Assembly: GCF_000003815.2 (NCBI RefSeq) | Contig: NC_049987.1 | Location: 16,900,465-16,964,464, forward strand | Source of the DNA: Branchiostoma floridae | Lineage: Eukaryota > Chordata > Leptocardii > Amphioxiformes > Branchiostomatidae | DNA: 64,000 nucleotides | Direction: 5' to 3' | Shown here: piece by piece, positions 43,801 to 52,700 of the stretch | Layout of the letters: every line of letters begins with the position of its first letter | How positions within the stretch are numbered: position 1 is the stretch's first letter | Translations under genes and position numbers: made by a program | Notes under the pieces: model-generated | The model's input: the letters and a program-made list of their open reading frames with translations, nothing else | The model's database searches: none | What the model was told of the DNA's origin: nothing

Positions 43801-45117
43801 GGGTGCCGGGCCCTTAGCCTGGTTCAGAGGGTCAAACTGCATACCTGGGATAAACACAATCACCTTCATTAACACCTGACAACTTTTTACTGGTAACTGA
43901 AAAAGTTCATCCATATGTCATACAGTGCTTTTACATGTCCAACACAATGCAATACTTGTTTTAGATAAGAAAGAATAATAATTCTGTAATAAAGGAAGAG
44001 ATGATTCTACAATGACATGGAGGCTGACCACCCCTCTTTACCTCGTGGCGCAGACGAGTAACCAGCTGCTCGCACTGCTGTCATGGGCCGCGCCACTCCC
44101 TCCTAGGGGTCGGGAAAAATAAAAATTTAAAATGTAATTTGTATGACATAGTTTTAAGACAACAGTGAATTTTAAACTACATGTATGATTATAATCCACC
44201 GATTGAGTGCAAAGTTTTTCTCATACATCTATTGACTGATTTCTAAATTTTATTAGAATAATTTAGATTGAACAATGGCACTCCTTCTACTTCTAGTAAA
44301 CAAACGGTGAGTAGTACTACTCCCTACCTGTGCCCCTGTAGTAGGACGTCCCATGGACGACACCATGCCAGTCTTCATACGCTGTGCTGCCGTCCCCAGC
44401 GGTCGCGGACCTGCGCCCAGCACGGGCTTCACGGAGGCAGTCGGCTGGAACAGACGGGACACTGATCGTGACATCTCATAATGACGTCTTTGTATTAAAC
44501 GAAAAAAGATACTATCCTCTGTATGCCCACTTTAGTACGCAATCACAAATTTTTTTGCAATGAGAAACCCATACCAGAACGTTAAAAATCATAGCTATGC
44601 AACTATAAATTCTATACTTCAATAAAAAAAAAATTAAAAAGCATGATCTTTCAATAGGATCAAACTATCTTAAATGTCTTAAAATCTAACTTTTCCCAAC
44701 CATACAATACCATATACATGTACAGATATTCTTCTTATATTCGTGTAGTGGTAAACCTTTTGGCGTTGTGGTTTGCACGTTGGGTTTGTGACCTCACGGC
44801 CAATGTTTGGCATCAGTTTGAATCCAGGGAAACAGGATATTGTTTCTTTCTGTTTCCACGCCTTTCTTAAATATTCACACCAGTTCCTAAAATTTTACCT
44901 ACCTTGAAGCTATTTATCTTGCCAAACATTTACTATATTGTTACTGCTAAAATCTGTAAACTGACCCTACCGGTGGCCTGCGTCCGTGGCTGGTTTTGAC
45001 CGCCTGTTGGAAACCTTCATCGTTGTCGATGTCTTCATCAAACTGCGGGTTGTAGTCGTTATAACCCGAGTAGATGTCATCCTCGTCTTCAGGCACCAAG
45101 TGGACGTTCCGCATCAT
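25821..45117 (-). CDS. IFT88: intraflagellar transport protein 88 (IFT-B core, TPR protein)
   Basis: Coding exons, in transcript order: 44971-45117, 44328-44444, 44042-44102, 43775-43844, 43280-43370, 42647-42751, 41910-42127, 41301-41410, 40404-40526, 40136-40206, 39667-39753, 38349-38451 (or alternative 39054-39153), 35648-35734, 34777-34846, 34139-34255, 33111-33219, 32481-32631, 31811-31926, 31349-31401, 31150-31215, 30603-30709, 29826-29849, 29506-29569, 27325-27471, 25821-25948. Phases match throughout except exon 9, which has one extra base. About 846 residues, against about 824-833 in human. The start MMRNVHLVPEDEDD, then SGYNDYNP and TSHGRRPP, and the end DEELGDDLLP match vertebrate IFT88. 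The middle is TPR repeats (YAKAIKFYRMALDQVP, CFLKLHAILRNSAQ, WLGAYYIDSQF). The C-terminal part is Arg-Gly-Ser rich. IFT88 is needed for anterograde transport and cilium assembly. Confidence 0.97.
25985..26115 (+). mobile_element. tRNA-derived SINE
   Basis: Starts with a tRNA-like part (GTGGCACGATCGGGAGCGCG, then B box GGTCCCGGGTTCAAATCC) and continues with GTGCCCTTGGGAAAGGCAC and ACACGACTTTCCTCAC, as in the copy at 19645-19775. It lies in the last IFT88 intron. It is not a functional tRNA: the cloverleaf does not close after the B box. Confidence 0.75.
26665..26760 (+). mobile_element. tRNA-like SINE head or tRNA pseudogene
   Basis: CCCCTGTAGCTGAATTGGTAG is close to a tRNA A box and CAGTTTGACTCCAGGG is a B-box-like string. 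The acceptor stem is poor and the arms do not pair well, so it is decayed. It lies in the last IFT88 intron. Confidence 0.45.
26933..27089 (+). mobile_element. pogo/Tigger-like MITE CAGTAGAAG, copy 2
   Basis: 157 bp, CAGTAGAAGCAAGCTAATTG at the left and the complement of CAGTAGAAGCTG at the right, flanked by TA at 26931-26932 and 27090-27091. It contains GCATTATTGCACCACCCGGA and TGGATAACTTCG. It lies in the last IFT88 intron. Confidence 0.88.
28356..28373 (-). CDS. IFT88: candidate 18-nt IFT88 microexon
   Basis: The minus strand reads TTGCAG, 18 bases, then GTAACT: good acceptor and donor around an 18-base exon. It lies between exons 29506-29569 and 27325-27471, both at phase 1, and would insert six residues (DRASSA) in the Ser/Gly-rich segment without changing frame. 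The residues resemble the neighbouring exon's RASSG. Optional use is plausible; transcripts are needed for proof. Confidence 0.45.
28495..28575. repeat. small fold-back element
   Basis: TGAGTGCCATCCTCC and the complement of TGAGTACCATCCTCC face each other about 75 bases apart in an IFT88 intron. One mismatch in 15 bases. Probably a solo MITE or a palindromic repeat piece. Confidence 0.55.
29880..30290. repeat. minisatellite with telomere-like strings
   Basis: A roughly 30-base unit around TTGGAACAT and GTTAGAACATAGGGGTG runs from about 30030 to 30290. Next to it (29900-30020) are CACCCCTAACCCTAACCC-type strings, the complement of TTAGGG runs, mixed with CCAATATTCC. A 211-codon minus frame through it (29751-30386) is a repeat artefact: it has no splice logic and covers IFT88 exon 22 in passing. 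It lies in an IFT88 intron. Confidence 0.85.
33340..33874 (-). mobile_element. PIF/Harbinger-like MITE GGCCAC, best copy
   Basis: 535 bp. The ends GGCCACAGCAAGTAAATTTT and its complement match over about 30 bases with one mismatch. Target TAA is at 33337-33339 and 33875-33877. No transposase. It lies in an IFT88 intron. Confidence 0.9.
34948..35233 (+). mobile_element. hAT-type MITE with perfect 8-bp target duplication
   Basis: 286 bp, with perfect 16-bp inverted ends CAGGGCTCTAGCCAGC and target GTGCCAAG on both sides (34940-34947 and 35234-35241). Inside are repeated TGACGGAAA and TCCGTCAA strings. The intact target and ends suggest a fairly recent insertion. It lies in an IFT88 intron. Confidence 0.95.
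36553..38108 (+). mobile_element. 1.56-kb DNA transposon with 17-bp inverted ends, carrying a CpG-rich promoter-like segment
   Basis: Ends are CAAGGACGTTACATCAG and its exact complement; the target TCTACAG is repeated at 36546-36552 and 38109-38115. Inside, at 37658-37685, is a 28-bp perfect palindrome made of two end-like sequences head to head, so the unit may be nested or composite. A CpG-rich segment (about 36570-36910) ends ATCATGG|GTGAGTTT, an exon-like border. I found no transposase. A 7-bp target is unusual; the superfamily is not assigned. It lies in the IFT88 intron just past exon 38349-38451. Confidence 0.8.
38349..38451 (-). CDS. IFT88: IFT88 exon 12, canonical version
   Basis: 103 bases, acceptor CCCCAG before GTGTGTAGAG and donor CAACCAG|GTGTGG. 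It enters at phase 2 and leaves at phase 0, encoding (W)CVEQVKTSPSFLEMAND, then LEINKAIMYLKQKDFNQ, closely like the vertebrate TPR segment ELANDLEINKAVTYLRQKDY. It continues into AVETLKSFEKKDSKV of the exon at 35648-35734. Confidence 0.85.
38452..38860 (-). pseudogene. partial tandem copies of IFT88 exon 12
   Basis: At least two 5'-half copies of exon 12 (acceptor side about 38592 and 38734, each reading GTGTGTAGAGCAGGTGAAGA-like, then TTCCTGGAGATGGCCAACGA) repeat at about 140 bases, and an older, decayed one lies near 38800-38850. They keep the acceptor or nearly so but lack the second half (INKA onward) and any clear donor, so they cannot serve as full exons. Confidence 0.75.
39054..39153 (-). 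CDS. IFT88: IFT88 alternative exon 12
   Basis: 100 bases with acceptor TTTCAG before GTGTGTAGAC and donor GGAAGAG|GTTTGC. Open in the right frame: (W)CVDHVKHSLVCELAQE, then LEMNKAMTHLRKKNLEE, a recognisable but diverged version of the exon at 38349-38451, one codon shorter. It too enters at phase 2 and leaves at phase 0, so either exon joins correctly, but using both would shift the frame. The donor (GTTTGC) looks weaker than that of the canonical exon. Confidence 0.65.
40404..40526 (-). CDS. IFT88: IFT88 exon 9 with one extra base
   Basis: Encodes FNLILCYF, then ALGDREKMKKTFQRLL and NIDDEDKYLPHP, matching the vertebrate NLTICYFAIGDREKMKKAF segment. The plus strand has AAAA at 40500-40503 where three A are needed; as given, the exon is 123 bases and hits a stop after CYF. 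Flanking exons require 122. An essential gene with otherwise perfect exons makes a homopolymer sequence error the likeliest reason. Confidence 0.85.
40710..40757. repeat. perfect 16-bp inverted repeat with CCAAT strings
   Basis: CAGCCAATCACATTGC at 40710-40725 faces its exact complement at 40742-40757 with a 16-base loop. A further TGATTGGCTG lies at about 40792. It sits in an IFT88 intron; it may be a fold-back repeat. Confidence 0.7.
41038..41211 (+). mobile_element. pogo/Tigger-like MITE CAGTAGAAG, copy 3
   Basis: 174 bp with well-matched ends CAGTAGAAGCCAGTTAATTG and the complement of CAGTAGAAGCCGCTTAATTG. It contains GGTGCGGTCCAGCTAGATAA and GCATTATTGCACCATCCGGA. The flanks are CA and TG rather than TA. 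It lies in an IFT88 intron. Confidence 0.88.
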
Positions 45118-46128
45118 CTTGGAACCTAAAGTTTATCTCTAAAAACGTACAAGTACTTTTAGTGTAAAGTAAAAAGAATCTTCGGTTGTTTAATTTTCTA
45201 GAAATAGCTAGGGACTGTAGAATTTGAGTTTGGGTCGGTTTTCCGTTCGTGGGTATTATCTACATTACGTGGGCATCCATAAGTTTGAGACAGGAAACCG
45301 TATCTCATTGCAATATCATAAATCGATGATCATAAAACTCTATGAAATCCGCTGGCCCCCCTCCCCACCTGTCAACCTTATTATCTCGGCGTTTGTACGG
45401 CTCAAATTCAGGATTTTGTCCCGAAATCTCTGCTCTGATATGATTCTGTGTTCGATGAGATCATGCTGTGTCATGCACGTGGATATCTTACACGAACTTA
45501 CCGACTTATTGCCAGAAAACCGATCCCCTGTTCCGGAATGACAGTCTCCACACAAACTTTTCGAAGCTAGGTATTTCCCTTCCCGTCGTTCCAAGCGGCT
45601 GTCTCTAATGGTATCAATAACACTGCAGCGACGCCTAGAGGTAATAGAAATAATTGCAGCCTCCTGCTCACATGTCAAAAGCGGCCTCTAGCAGGTAAAG
45701 GAAGTAACGCAGCCAGATTGGCGCCTATGGTCTGCAATATTTCTTTCAGCCGCTACATGTCGCTAATGTCACATGCTATGCGTACGTGACCAAGCAATGA
45801 TTTAGGACGGTTTTGGAACGAAGACGTGCATTTGTGAATAACTATGAGTTTTATTCTTGGACTAAATGGATGTTGCCAGACTAGAAAGGTCCCTGGTTTT
45901 AGTATATGACTGTGGTAACGTCATACGACCCTCATGTGCGATGCGAGGCCGAGACAAAGCATGTATGGTCCTGTACTCTTTGTGTTTGCTACGATACACG
46001 TTTTCAATACGATTAAGCAACTGAAATGTGTCACCAAAAAATTGTAAGGGAAAATTGGCCTATCCAAGCACTCCTTCGCGCTAGTTCATATTTCATATAC
46101 CATTTACCGAGCCCTCTCGTCATGAAAT
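45118..46128. other. IFT88 5' flank
   Basis: Upstream of the IFT88 start codon. The minus strand shows TTTTTAG about 30 bases before the ATG, a possible acceptor for a noncoding first exon. I looked for an RFX X-box, as expected for a ciliary gene, and saw no convincing full site, only a half-like GTTGCC near 45874. The 112-codon minus frame at 45340-45678 is not recognised. Confidence 0.35.
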
Positions 46129-46246
46129 GTCAGGATGGCCGAGTGGTCTAAGGCGCCAGACTCAAGGGTGGAAGTCCCTTCCCAGCATACTAAGCGAGGG
46201 TTCTGGTCCCCGAATGGGGGCGTGGGTTCGAATCCCACTTCTGACA
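46129..46246 (+). tRNA. tRNA-Leu-CAA: tRNA-Leu (anticodon CAA) with intron
   Basis: Begins GTCAGGATGGCCGAGTGG and ends TTCTGACA; the 7-bp acceptor stem pairs with one G-U. The anticodon loop is in GACTCAAG. A 34-base intron (46167-46200) sits one base after the anticodon, the canonical place and a known feature of eukaryotic tRNA-Leu(CAA). The long variable arm (TTCTGGTCCCCGAATGGGGG) and the B box GTGGGTTCGAATCCCAC are intact. A T run after 46250 fits RNA polymerase III termination. Confidence 0.97.
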
Positions 46247-46459
46247 TATCTTTTTGACAGAATTTTTTTTCTCGTATTGTGGGCTCGGTAGAAACTAAAA
46301 TCTTTATACCTACATTGAAAACACTCCATAAGAGCAAATCAAGCAATGCACCCTTATTCATATCCTTAGAAATCAGTGTTGTCCAGACAAATGCCTTGCT
46401 AGGACCAAATAGATGGATAGGCATTGAGAACATTAATTGCACCGATTTAGATGCACGTC

Positions 46460-46887
46460 TATAGTGGTGCGTACCTAAACTCATATTCAGGTTCAGGTCC
46501 GGATTCAGGTCCAGCAGTTCAGGTTCAGAAAAGTCCGGACCTGATCGATGAACCCATTATTGCATATTATGTGCACTAGAATCTTTTTGAGGGGGATGGT
46601 GCATATAAAATTGCATGTTAGCATGAATTGAAATGCAATGTGAAAGATACATGCAAATTATATACAGCAGTGAGTGTAAACATGAAATCTTTTTGTCTAA
46701 CTTTTTCCAGTGCAAATTTCACTGTCTATTCGAAGGTTTTAAATGGTTTAGAACAAAAAAAAAAGGGAATATAAGTGACAGATTGCTTTTTGCAAGTCTG
46801 GACTTGGCTCCGGACATTTAGTTTTTTTTTTGGACTTGGACCTAAACATTTTTCGGTCCAATTCCGGGCTTTAGGTACGCACCACTA
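46460..46887 (+). mobile_element. hAT-type MITE AGTGGTGCGTACC
   Basis: 428 bp with inverted ends TAGTGGTGCGTACCTAAA and its complement, and the 8-bp target TGCACGTC at 46452-46459 and 46888-46895. Inside are repeated TTCAGGTCCGG strings and TGGACTTGG strings. It lies about 210 bases past the tRNA. Confidence 0.9.
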
Positions 46888-48100
46888 TGCACGTCACACC
46901 CTTGATACTTTTATAAATGAAGAACTCTGTTGAGATGGACATATTACTAAGGTTAAACCTGCTCTCCAAGCAGAGGTCAGCCTATGGCATTTTTTAGGGC
47001 TTTTTTATCACTACTTTGTAACGTTTTCTTTATAAAGTTTATGTCTCATGGCCCAACAAGACTTACAGAAAATGGTAAGACAATAGAAAGTCTGATAAAA
47101 ACGCTGAAAAACAACAACAGCCGGAGCCTAACCTCTGCTTGAAGAGTCGGTAAAACCTCTAATTGCAAGACTACTAAATTTGAATTATTTGTGGACTTTT
47201 ATTACTTTATTGGAAGACTTTAACCTAAGAAAAATGAATAATGCGCTCTAATAAACATTGTAAATTAAACTCAGTGGAATCCCTTGTAACTTCATTTCAA
47301 GTAGCAAATTAGAAACATTTCTTACCTGAAGGATATGTTGTTCATTAGAGAAAACTACTGAATACAAGTACATTGTACATGTACAGTCTTGGTATAATTT
47401 TTTTTCTCCAAGTTTACTTTAACGTCCTACAAACGATATCAGATATACCTTCTTATAATTTGGGTCGGTGCTTTGAAGCTAATCATTCAATTTAAAAAAA
47501 AAAAACTGTCAAAAACAAGATTTCCTTGTTCTTCTGGGTAAGCCCTGGTAAGCTTATGAATGCCAAATTACTAGATGTACAGTTGTACCAGTACTTCATT
47601 CTGTGGAATTCAGTACAACTAGATCTCATAGTCTCCATCTATTTCAGGCTACTTAGTATGTCGATTTGAATATATGTATGACATCCGTGCGCACATGAAT
47701 TTTCGGCTATTTCCAAAAAAATAAAAGATTTCAATCATACACTAAATCGTACAAAGCACCTTCAAAAAAAGCAAATACAAAATGCATATGCCATGGATTG
47801 CAAAATAAATATCAGAATATGTATAATAATGTCATAGAACATTACAAGGTCAAAGAAGATGCGAAAGATCAAAAATTAAAATCTATTGTTTGGTACCATG
47901 GTATACTATTGTCATTTGTTCAACCTTCCTGACCACTTAGATTTTATAAGGAGGCAACTTTTTTTTATGGTCAAACTTTTTATTTTATTTGCATGATCGC
48001 ATCAGTTTTTTGATTCCCAGAGGATGCTATCCATATAATCAAATCAACATGGCCTTAGATTTAAGACAACAGAAAACAAAAGAAACAGCCTTTTGTGTTA
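46888..48100. other. intergenic between IFT88 and afadin 3' end
   Basis: AT-rich. Nothing recognisable from 46896 to 47650. From about 47655 to 48058 there is a decayed copy of the GGCCAC Harbinger-like family (TATGACATCCGTGCGCAC at the left; GAGGATGCTATCCATATAAT and CATGGCCTTA at the right). Confidence 0.5.
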
Positions 48101-48108
48101 TGTCAATG

Positions 48109-49740
48109 GATTTATTACAAGAGAGAAATGTTGTTATGGATATCCAGAAAAAAAGGAGAGGTTTTGCTACATGATGATACGAGTAAAACAAGTCTGCATA
48201 CATACATGTATATGGGTACATTCTGCATGGATGTTAGACATATCTGAATAGGAAAGGGAAATACATTTTGTAAAACCAATGACTAGCTTGTCTGTGATAG
48301 TTACATAGTAATGTGTACATACAAGCAAATGCTGAAGTGATATATACATGATAAAGAGAAGATGCAAGTGGTATCCAAGACACACATAGTGACTTGCATG
48401 TTAACCACAGAGCAAAGGACACTGTACAGAAAAAACTCTTCTGTTGCGTACGTTCAAAATCTCTAAAAAGAAATAACAAAAAATCTGTAAAAGCCATCAA
48501 GAGTTCAAACTTCACTGCTGTCCTCAGTGGCGTGCTTCCTTAGAGATCTAAATGATCTTATAGTACCACAGCAGGAGAATTAATTAGTTCACTACTATTG
48601 ACCACTGAACCTTATCCTTAAGATCACACCTTCTATGCTTCCATTACATGAAATTTCACAATTTCATCTACCGCAAAATCTGTACTCAATCCAAAATTAA
48701 CATCTTAATGAATAGTGTTAGATTCAAACTTACTAACGAGAATGGTACCAAGTTTCGCTGTCTTGTCTACAATAATACAGTTGAGTTTCAGGGCTATGAT
48801 GTGTTAGTGCTACAAACTACAGGCTAAGAAACTTGGACCTCTCGGTATTTCACAGTAAAATAAGTATCTCCATGCAATCCGTACAATTTCTCTCCTACTC
48901 TTTACTTTCTAATTATCATCAGTAACAGTGTGTTCTTTTGAAATGGCAAAAAATAGCATCCTAACATGAAATACAATCCTGATACACACATACATATAGT
49001 CTAACATTTGTTTCAGTATCCAAAATGGCTGCCCCTTACGATGAGCCATCTCTCATTGCGTACATGTACAAAGCTCCACTCATGATACCGCCAACCCCCG
49101 AGGCACCCTTCTCAAGACCAAGTTTAGAGCAGGCAAGACTTTTGGCACACTTGGAACAGTCTGAGGTACTCTGCTTTTGCCACCACCATGCCTTCCTAAG
49201 AAATTCACAAGTCTTGATGGGAACACTGCCTGCTGGTTTCTTTAACTCTCTTTCTGAGCACCCAGAAATTCAGGACTCTGCAACTCCAGTCAACTCTTAA
49301 GGTATAAAATTCTGTACAGGGAGTAAAAAGTACAAAAATTCGGCAAATTTTTCAGTTTCTACAGCTAAATCTACACTGTGATAGAAAAACTAACTTCATT
49401 CAAAAATCATTCAATCTATATTATGAACATCCACATTCAGAAAAGCACTCATCTAAATATGAATAGTTCTGGATGCATGATTAGAGAGGTCTTTAAATTT
49501 TGAATCAATTTTCATTTCTTCTCCTACGCACAAATCATCTTGTTATGCAAGAAGTGAGTGAGAGTATGTAGTTTCCAGGCTAATACAAGTGTTTGTAGAC
49601 TATTATCATTGTGGGATAAAGTTTCCCATCACACTATTCCACAATATTACTTTTCCCCTAAATTTGCTGTTAGTTATCCTTTATTCCATTGCTACAAGAA
49701 AGGCTTTTTGTCCACTACACTGGTCCTAATGCTACCCCTG
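48109..49740 (-). other. probable afadin 3' UTR
   Basis: The minus strand after the afadin stop codon is repeat-free for about 1.6 kb down to AATAAA (complement TTTATT at about 48112-48117). A transposon copy begins directly beyond. The extent is inferred from this signal only. Confidence 0.4.
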
Positions 49741-52700
49741 CTAACCAACTGTTTCTGGTGCATGTTCTTTTAGCCATTTTGACGTGCGTGGCTTCTCAAT
49801 GGTCTGCCCCTGGTCAAACATTTTCATGCGGTCTTTGAAGGAAAGTTTCTCGGGACCGGGTTTTTTCTTTGCCGCCTCCATAGCCTGAGCCTTCTTTTCC
49901 GCTTTCTTCCGCATCACCGGATCCCGATAAACCTCCTGCGCACCAATGATACCAGGGGTAGTACCGGCCACGCTTGTGTTGTACGTGTTTAGACCTTGGG
50001 AGTTGGCTGGAGATGAAAAGTCGTCAGGTTTATGAGAGGGGGATGAAGAGGAGGAGGCACTGGAATGGTACGAGGCAGTGGAGGAGGGGGGATGGAGAGC
50101 GTCGTATGATGGTTTGGAAGGAGGCGATGGTTTCCTCTCTTGGTCGTAGTCATTGTAGTTGTTGTATGGTCGGGATGAGTTGTCGTTGTACCTGTCCGAG
50201 TCACGCAGGGACTCGTAGGAAGACTTCCGCTGAGGGGGAGCGGGTGGGGCGATGTACGTCTTCTCTGGTGGTGGGATTTGGTAGGCGTTGACTCGGGTGG
50301 ACTGGACACCAGGGTGCTCCCTGGCAGTGGGAGAGGATGCGTCCGAACTCTGATCAGATGCTGAATCCCTCTTCTTGTAGATCAGCGTTTCGGACGTAAG
50401 CTTTCTTTCGAGAAGTAGGCGCTCCCGTTCCTGTCGTTCTTGCCTCAGGCGCTCCCTTTCCCGCTCCCTCTGACGTTTGGTGAGGTATTCTGCTTCTCTT
50501 CGTTTCCTCTCCGCCTCGCGGTATGCCTTCTCCTCGGACTCTCTCTGTGCCTGGATCTGTCGTAAAGCTTGCTGATCTTGCTCCCGCTTGATGCGGATCT
50601 CTTCCTGTTTCCTGTGGCGCATCTGCTCTTCCTCTTCCACCTGGAGTCTGCGGGATTCGTCCTGCTCGATGCGCTGTTGCTCGCGGAGCTGGCGTTGCTT
50701 CTCCAGCCACTCTTCCTGCTCCCGCTCCCGTTTGTCCATCTTCTGTCCCAGCCTCTGGCGCTGCTCGTCCCGCTCAGCCTGCAGCTGCTGCAGACGATGC
50801 TCCTGCTCCTTAATCCTCTCCATCTCACGACGCTCCTCCTCGTACATGCGCTGGTGGTCCTTCTCGATGATTCGCTGCTTTGCTGCTTCCGCCTCCTCTG
50901 CGACAACGCGGACCAGCTGCTTGGGGTGAGGCTCTTCGTCACTTTCTGACGCTGCCTCCTCTTCCTCTTCGCTTCGCCTTCTCGCCTCTTCTGCCCTTCG
51001 CTGGAACTGGTCTTCCATTCGCAGCTTGCGAAGCCTGTCTTCTTCCTCGGGCCGTCTGTAGTTCTTCCCTTCCAGCTCCTGGATTTCCTGCTCTCGCATC
51101 TGTTTCAGCTGCTCGTTGATCTGCTTCTCGATGTAGACCCTCTTCTCCCTCTCCCATGGGGACGGGGAGAGAGTGTCGCTCTTCTCAAGAACGTAGGTCA
51201 CCTCGGATGTGTAGTTTTTGTTGCCATTCATCCGCTGCTTCCGCTTCTCGGCATCAACTTCTATCTCCTGTATCTCCATGAACCTCCTCTCCTCTTCAGA
51301 GCCGTACTGTTGTGGGCCATCGGTGTGACGTAGCTTCAGCTGACTGGGTTGCTCTGGATTGTATGGTGCTGCACGCATGGTTTCTGCAAGCTTGGCTCGT
51401 GGAGAATCACTCTGCTGTCGGCCGCCTGGGTACCGGCCGATCATCTCTGCCGGGGGTGGGGGTGGTGGAGGGGGGCTGTCGTTATAGCGAGGGTCGGGTG
51501 GAGGGGGCGGCAGATCGGGTGGGACACCGTCGTAATTCTCTGGGGGTGGGGGAGGTGGTGGAGGGGGAGGGGAGTCAGAGTAGCCTGGTTTGGTGCCGTA
51601 GGGCTCAGCCCTATAGGTGACATTGTACCTCGGTGCCTGCTGGTCTTGAGGGGGGTACCTTTCCTTAGCGTGCCCTACAGGGGCGTACCTATCCCTAGCC
51701 TCTGGAGGCAAGTACCTCTGCTCCACATAATTCCTGTCCTGATCATTAGCAGGGTGCCTATCTCTAGGGTCTACGTTCATATAGTCTCTACGGTGGTCGG
51801 GGGCACCATATCTGTCCCCACGTGGGTCGGCGTAGTTGCTGGTGGTGTTGGGGCTCCTCTGGGGTGGGGGCGGGCCACGGCGCATCTCTCCCACCCTGCG
51901 GGGCTCACCCTGCTGCGGGTAGCCCAGGTTGGAGGTGGACTGGGAGCGCGGTGCCTCACGCGGCGGCTGCTTCAGGTGGGCCTGGATGTTGGGGTTGGAC
52001 GCCGCCGGCCGGTAACCGCCTTGCTGCTGGGGTGAAGGACGGCCCTGGCCGTACATCTGGCTGTATGCTGCAGGGGAAAAACAACATCATGTTATTAACA
52101 ACAAAACTGTAGCTTAAGAGAGATAACATTCAAAGTACCTGTGGGTCAGTTTTACACATAGATGTGTCCTTAGCAATGATGTTTAAATATTTCAATGTCA
52201 ACGACAAAAGTTTCCAAATTGGACAATTTGGCATACTCAAACTAGAATTTCATGACCTAATAAAACAAAATGTGGGTCTCCATGAAAAAAAAAAGTAATT
52301 TGGTACGAAAACACCAGGACAGACTGATGATCAAGAGCCTTTGAACTATTTGAAGGATTATCCTGATGTAGATGACTCCATTTTCTCCTGACAATACTGA
52401 AGATCTTGTAGTTGACAATAAGTCTGTTGATTCCAAAAGGTGATGACAGCCTTCCTGGAAACTGGCAACTTCATCCAAGGGAAAATAGAAGGTTATAACC
52501 ACAAGTGGCAGCCTTGGTACTGGTATATCCATGGTGAATCTCCAGGAGGATTCCACACAGTCAAAGGTTGACAATATTGGCCAGGGTAAGCTCTTGCCCA
52601 TCCATACAGTAGAGAGCACAGATGGCTTCTCACAACTTGTCAATGGCTCAAAAAGTCTCTGCTGTAAAGCCGTGCTTCTTGACGTGATCCACCGTTAACT

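Noticed and set aside
51349-52035. 228-codon plus-strand frame
   Set aside because: Antisense shadow of the GC-rich afadin C-terminal exon; composition follows the proline-rich coding strand.
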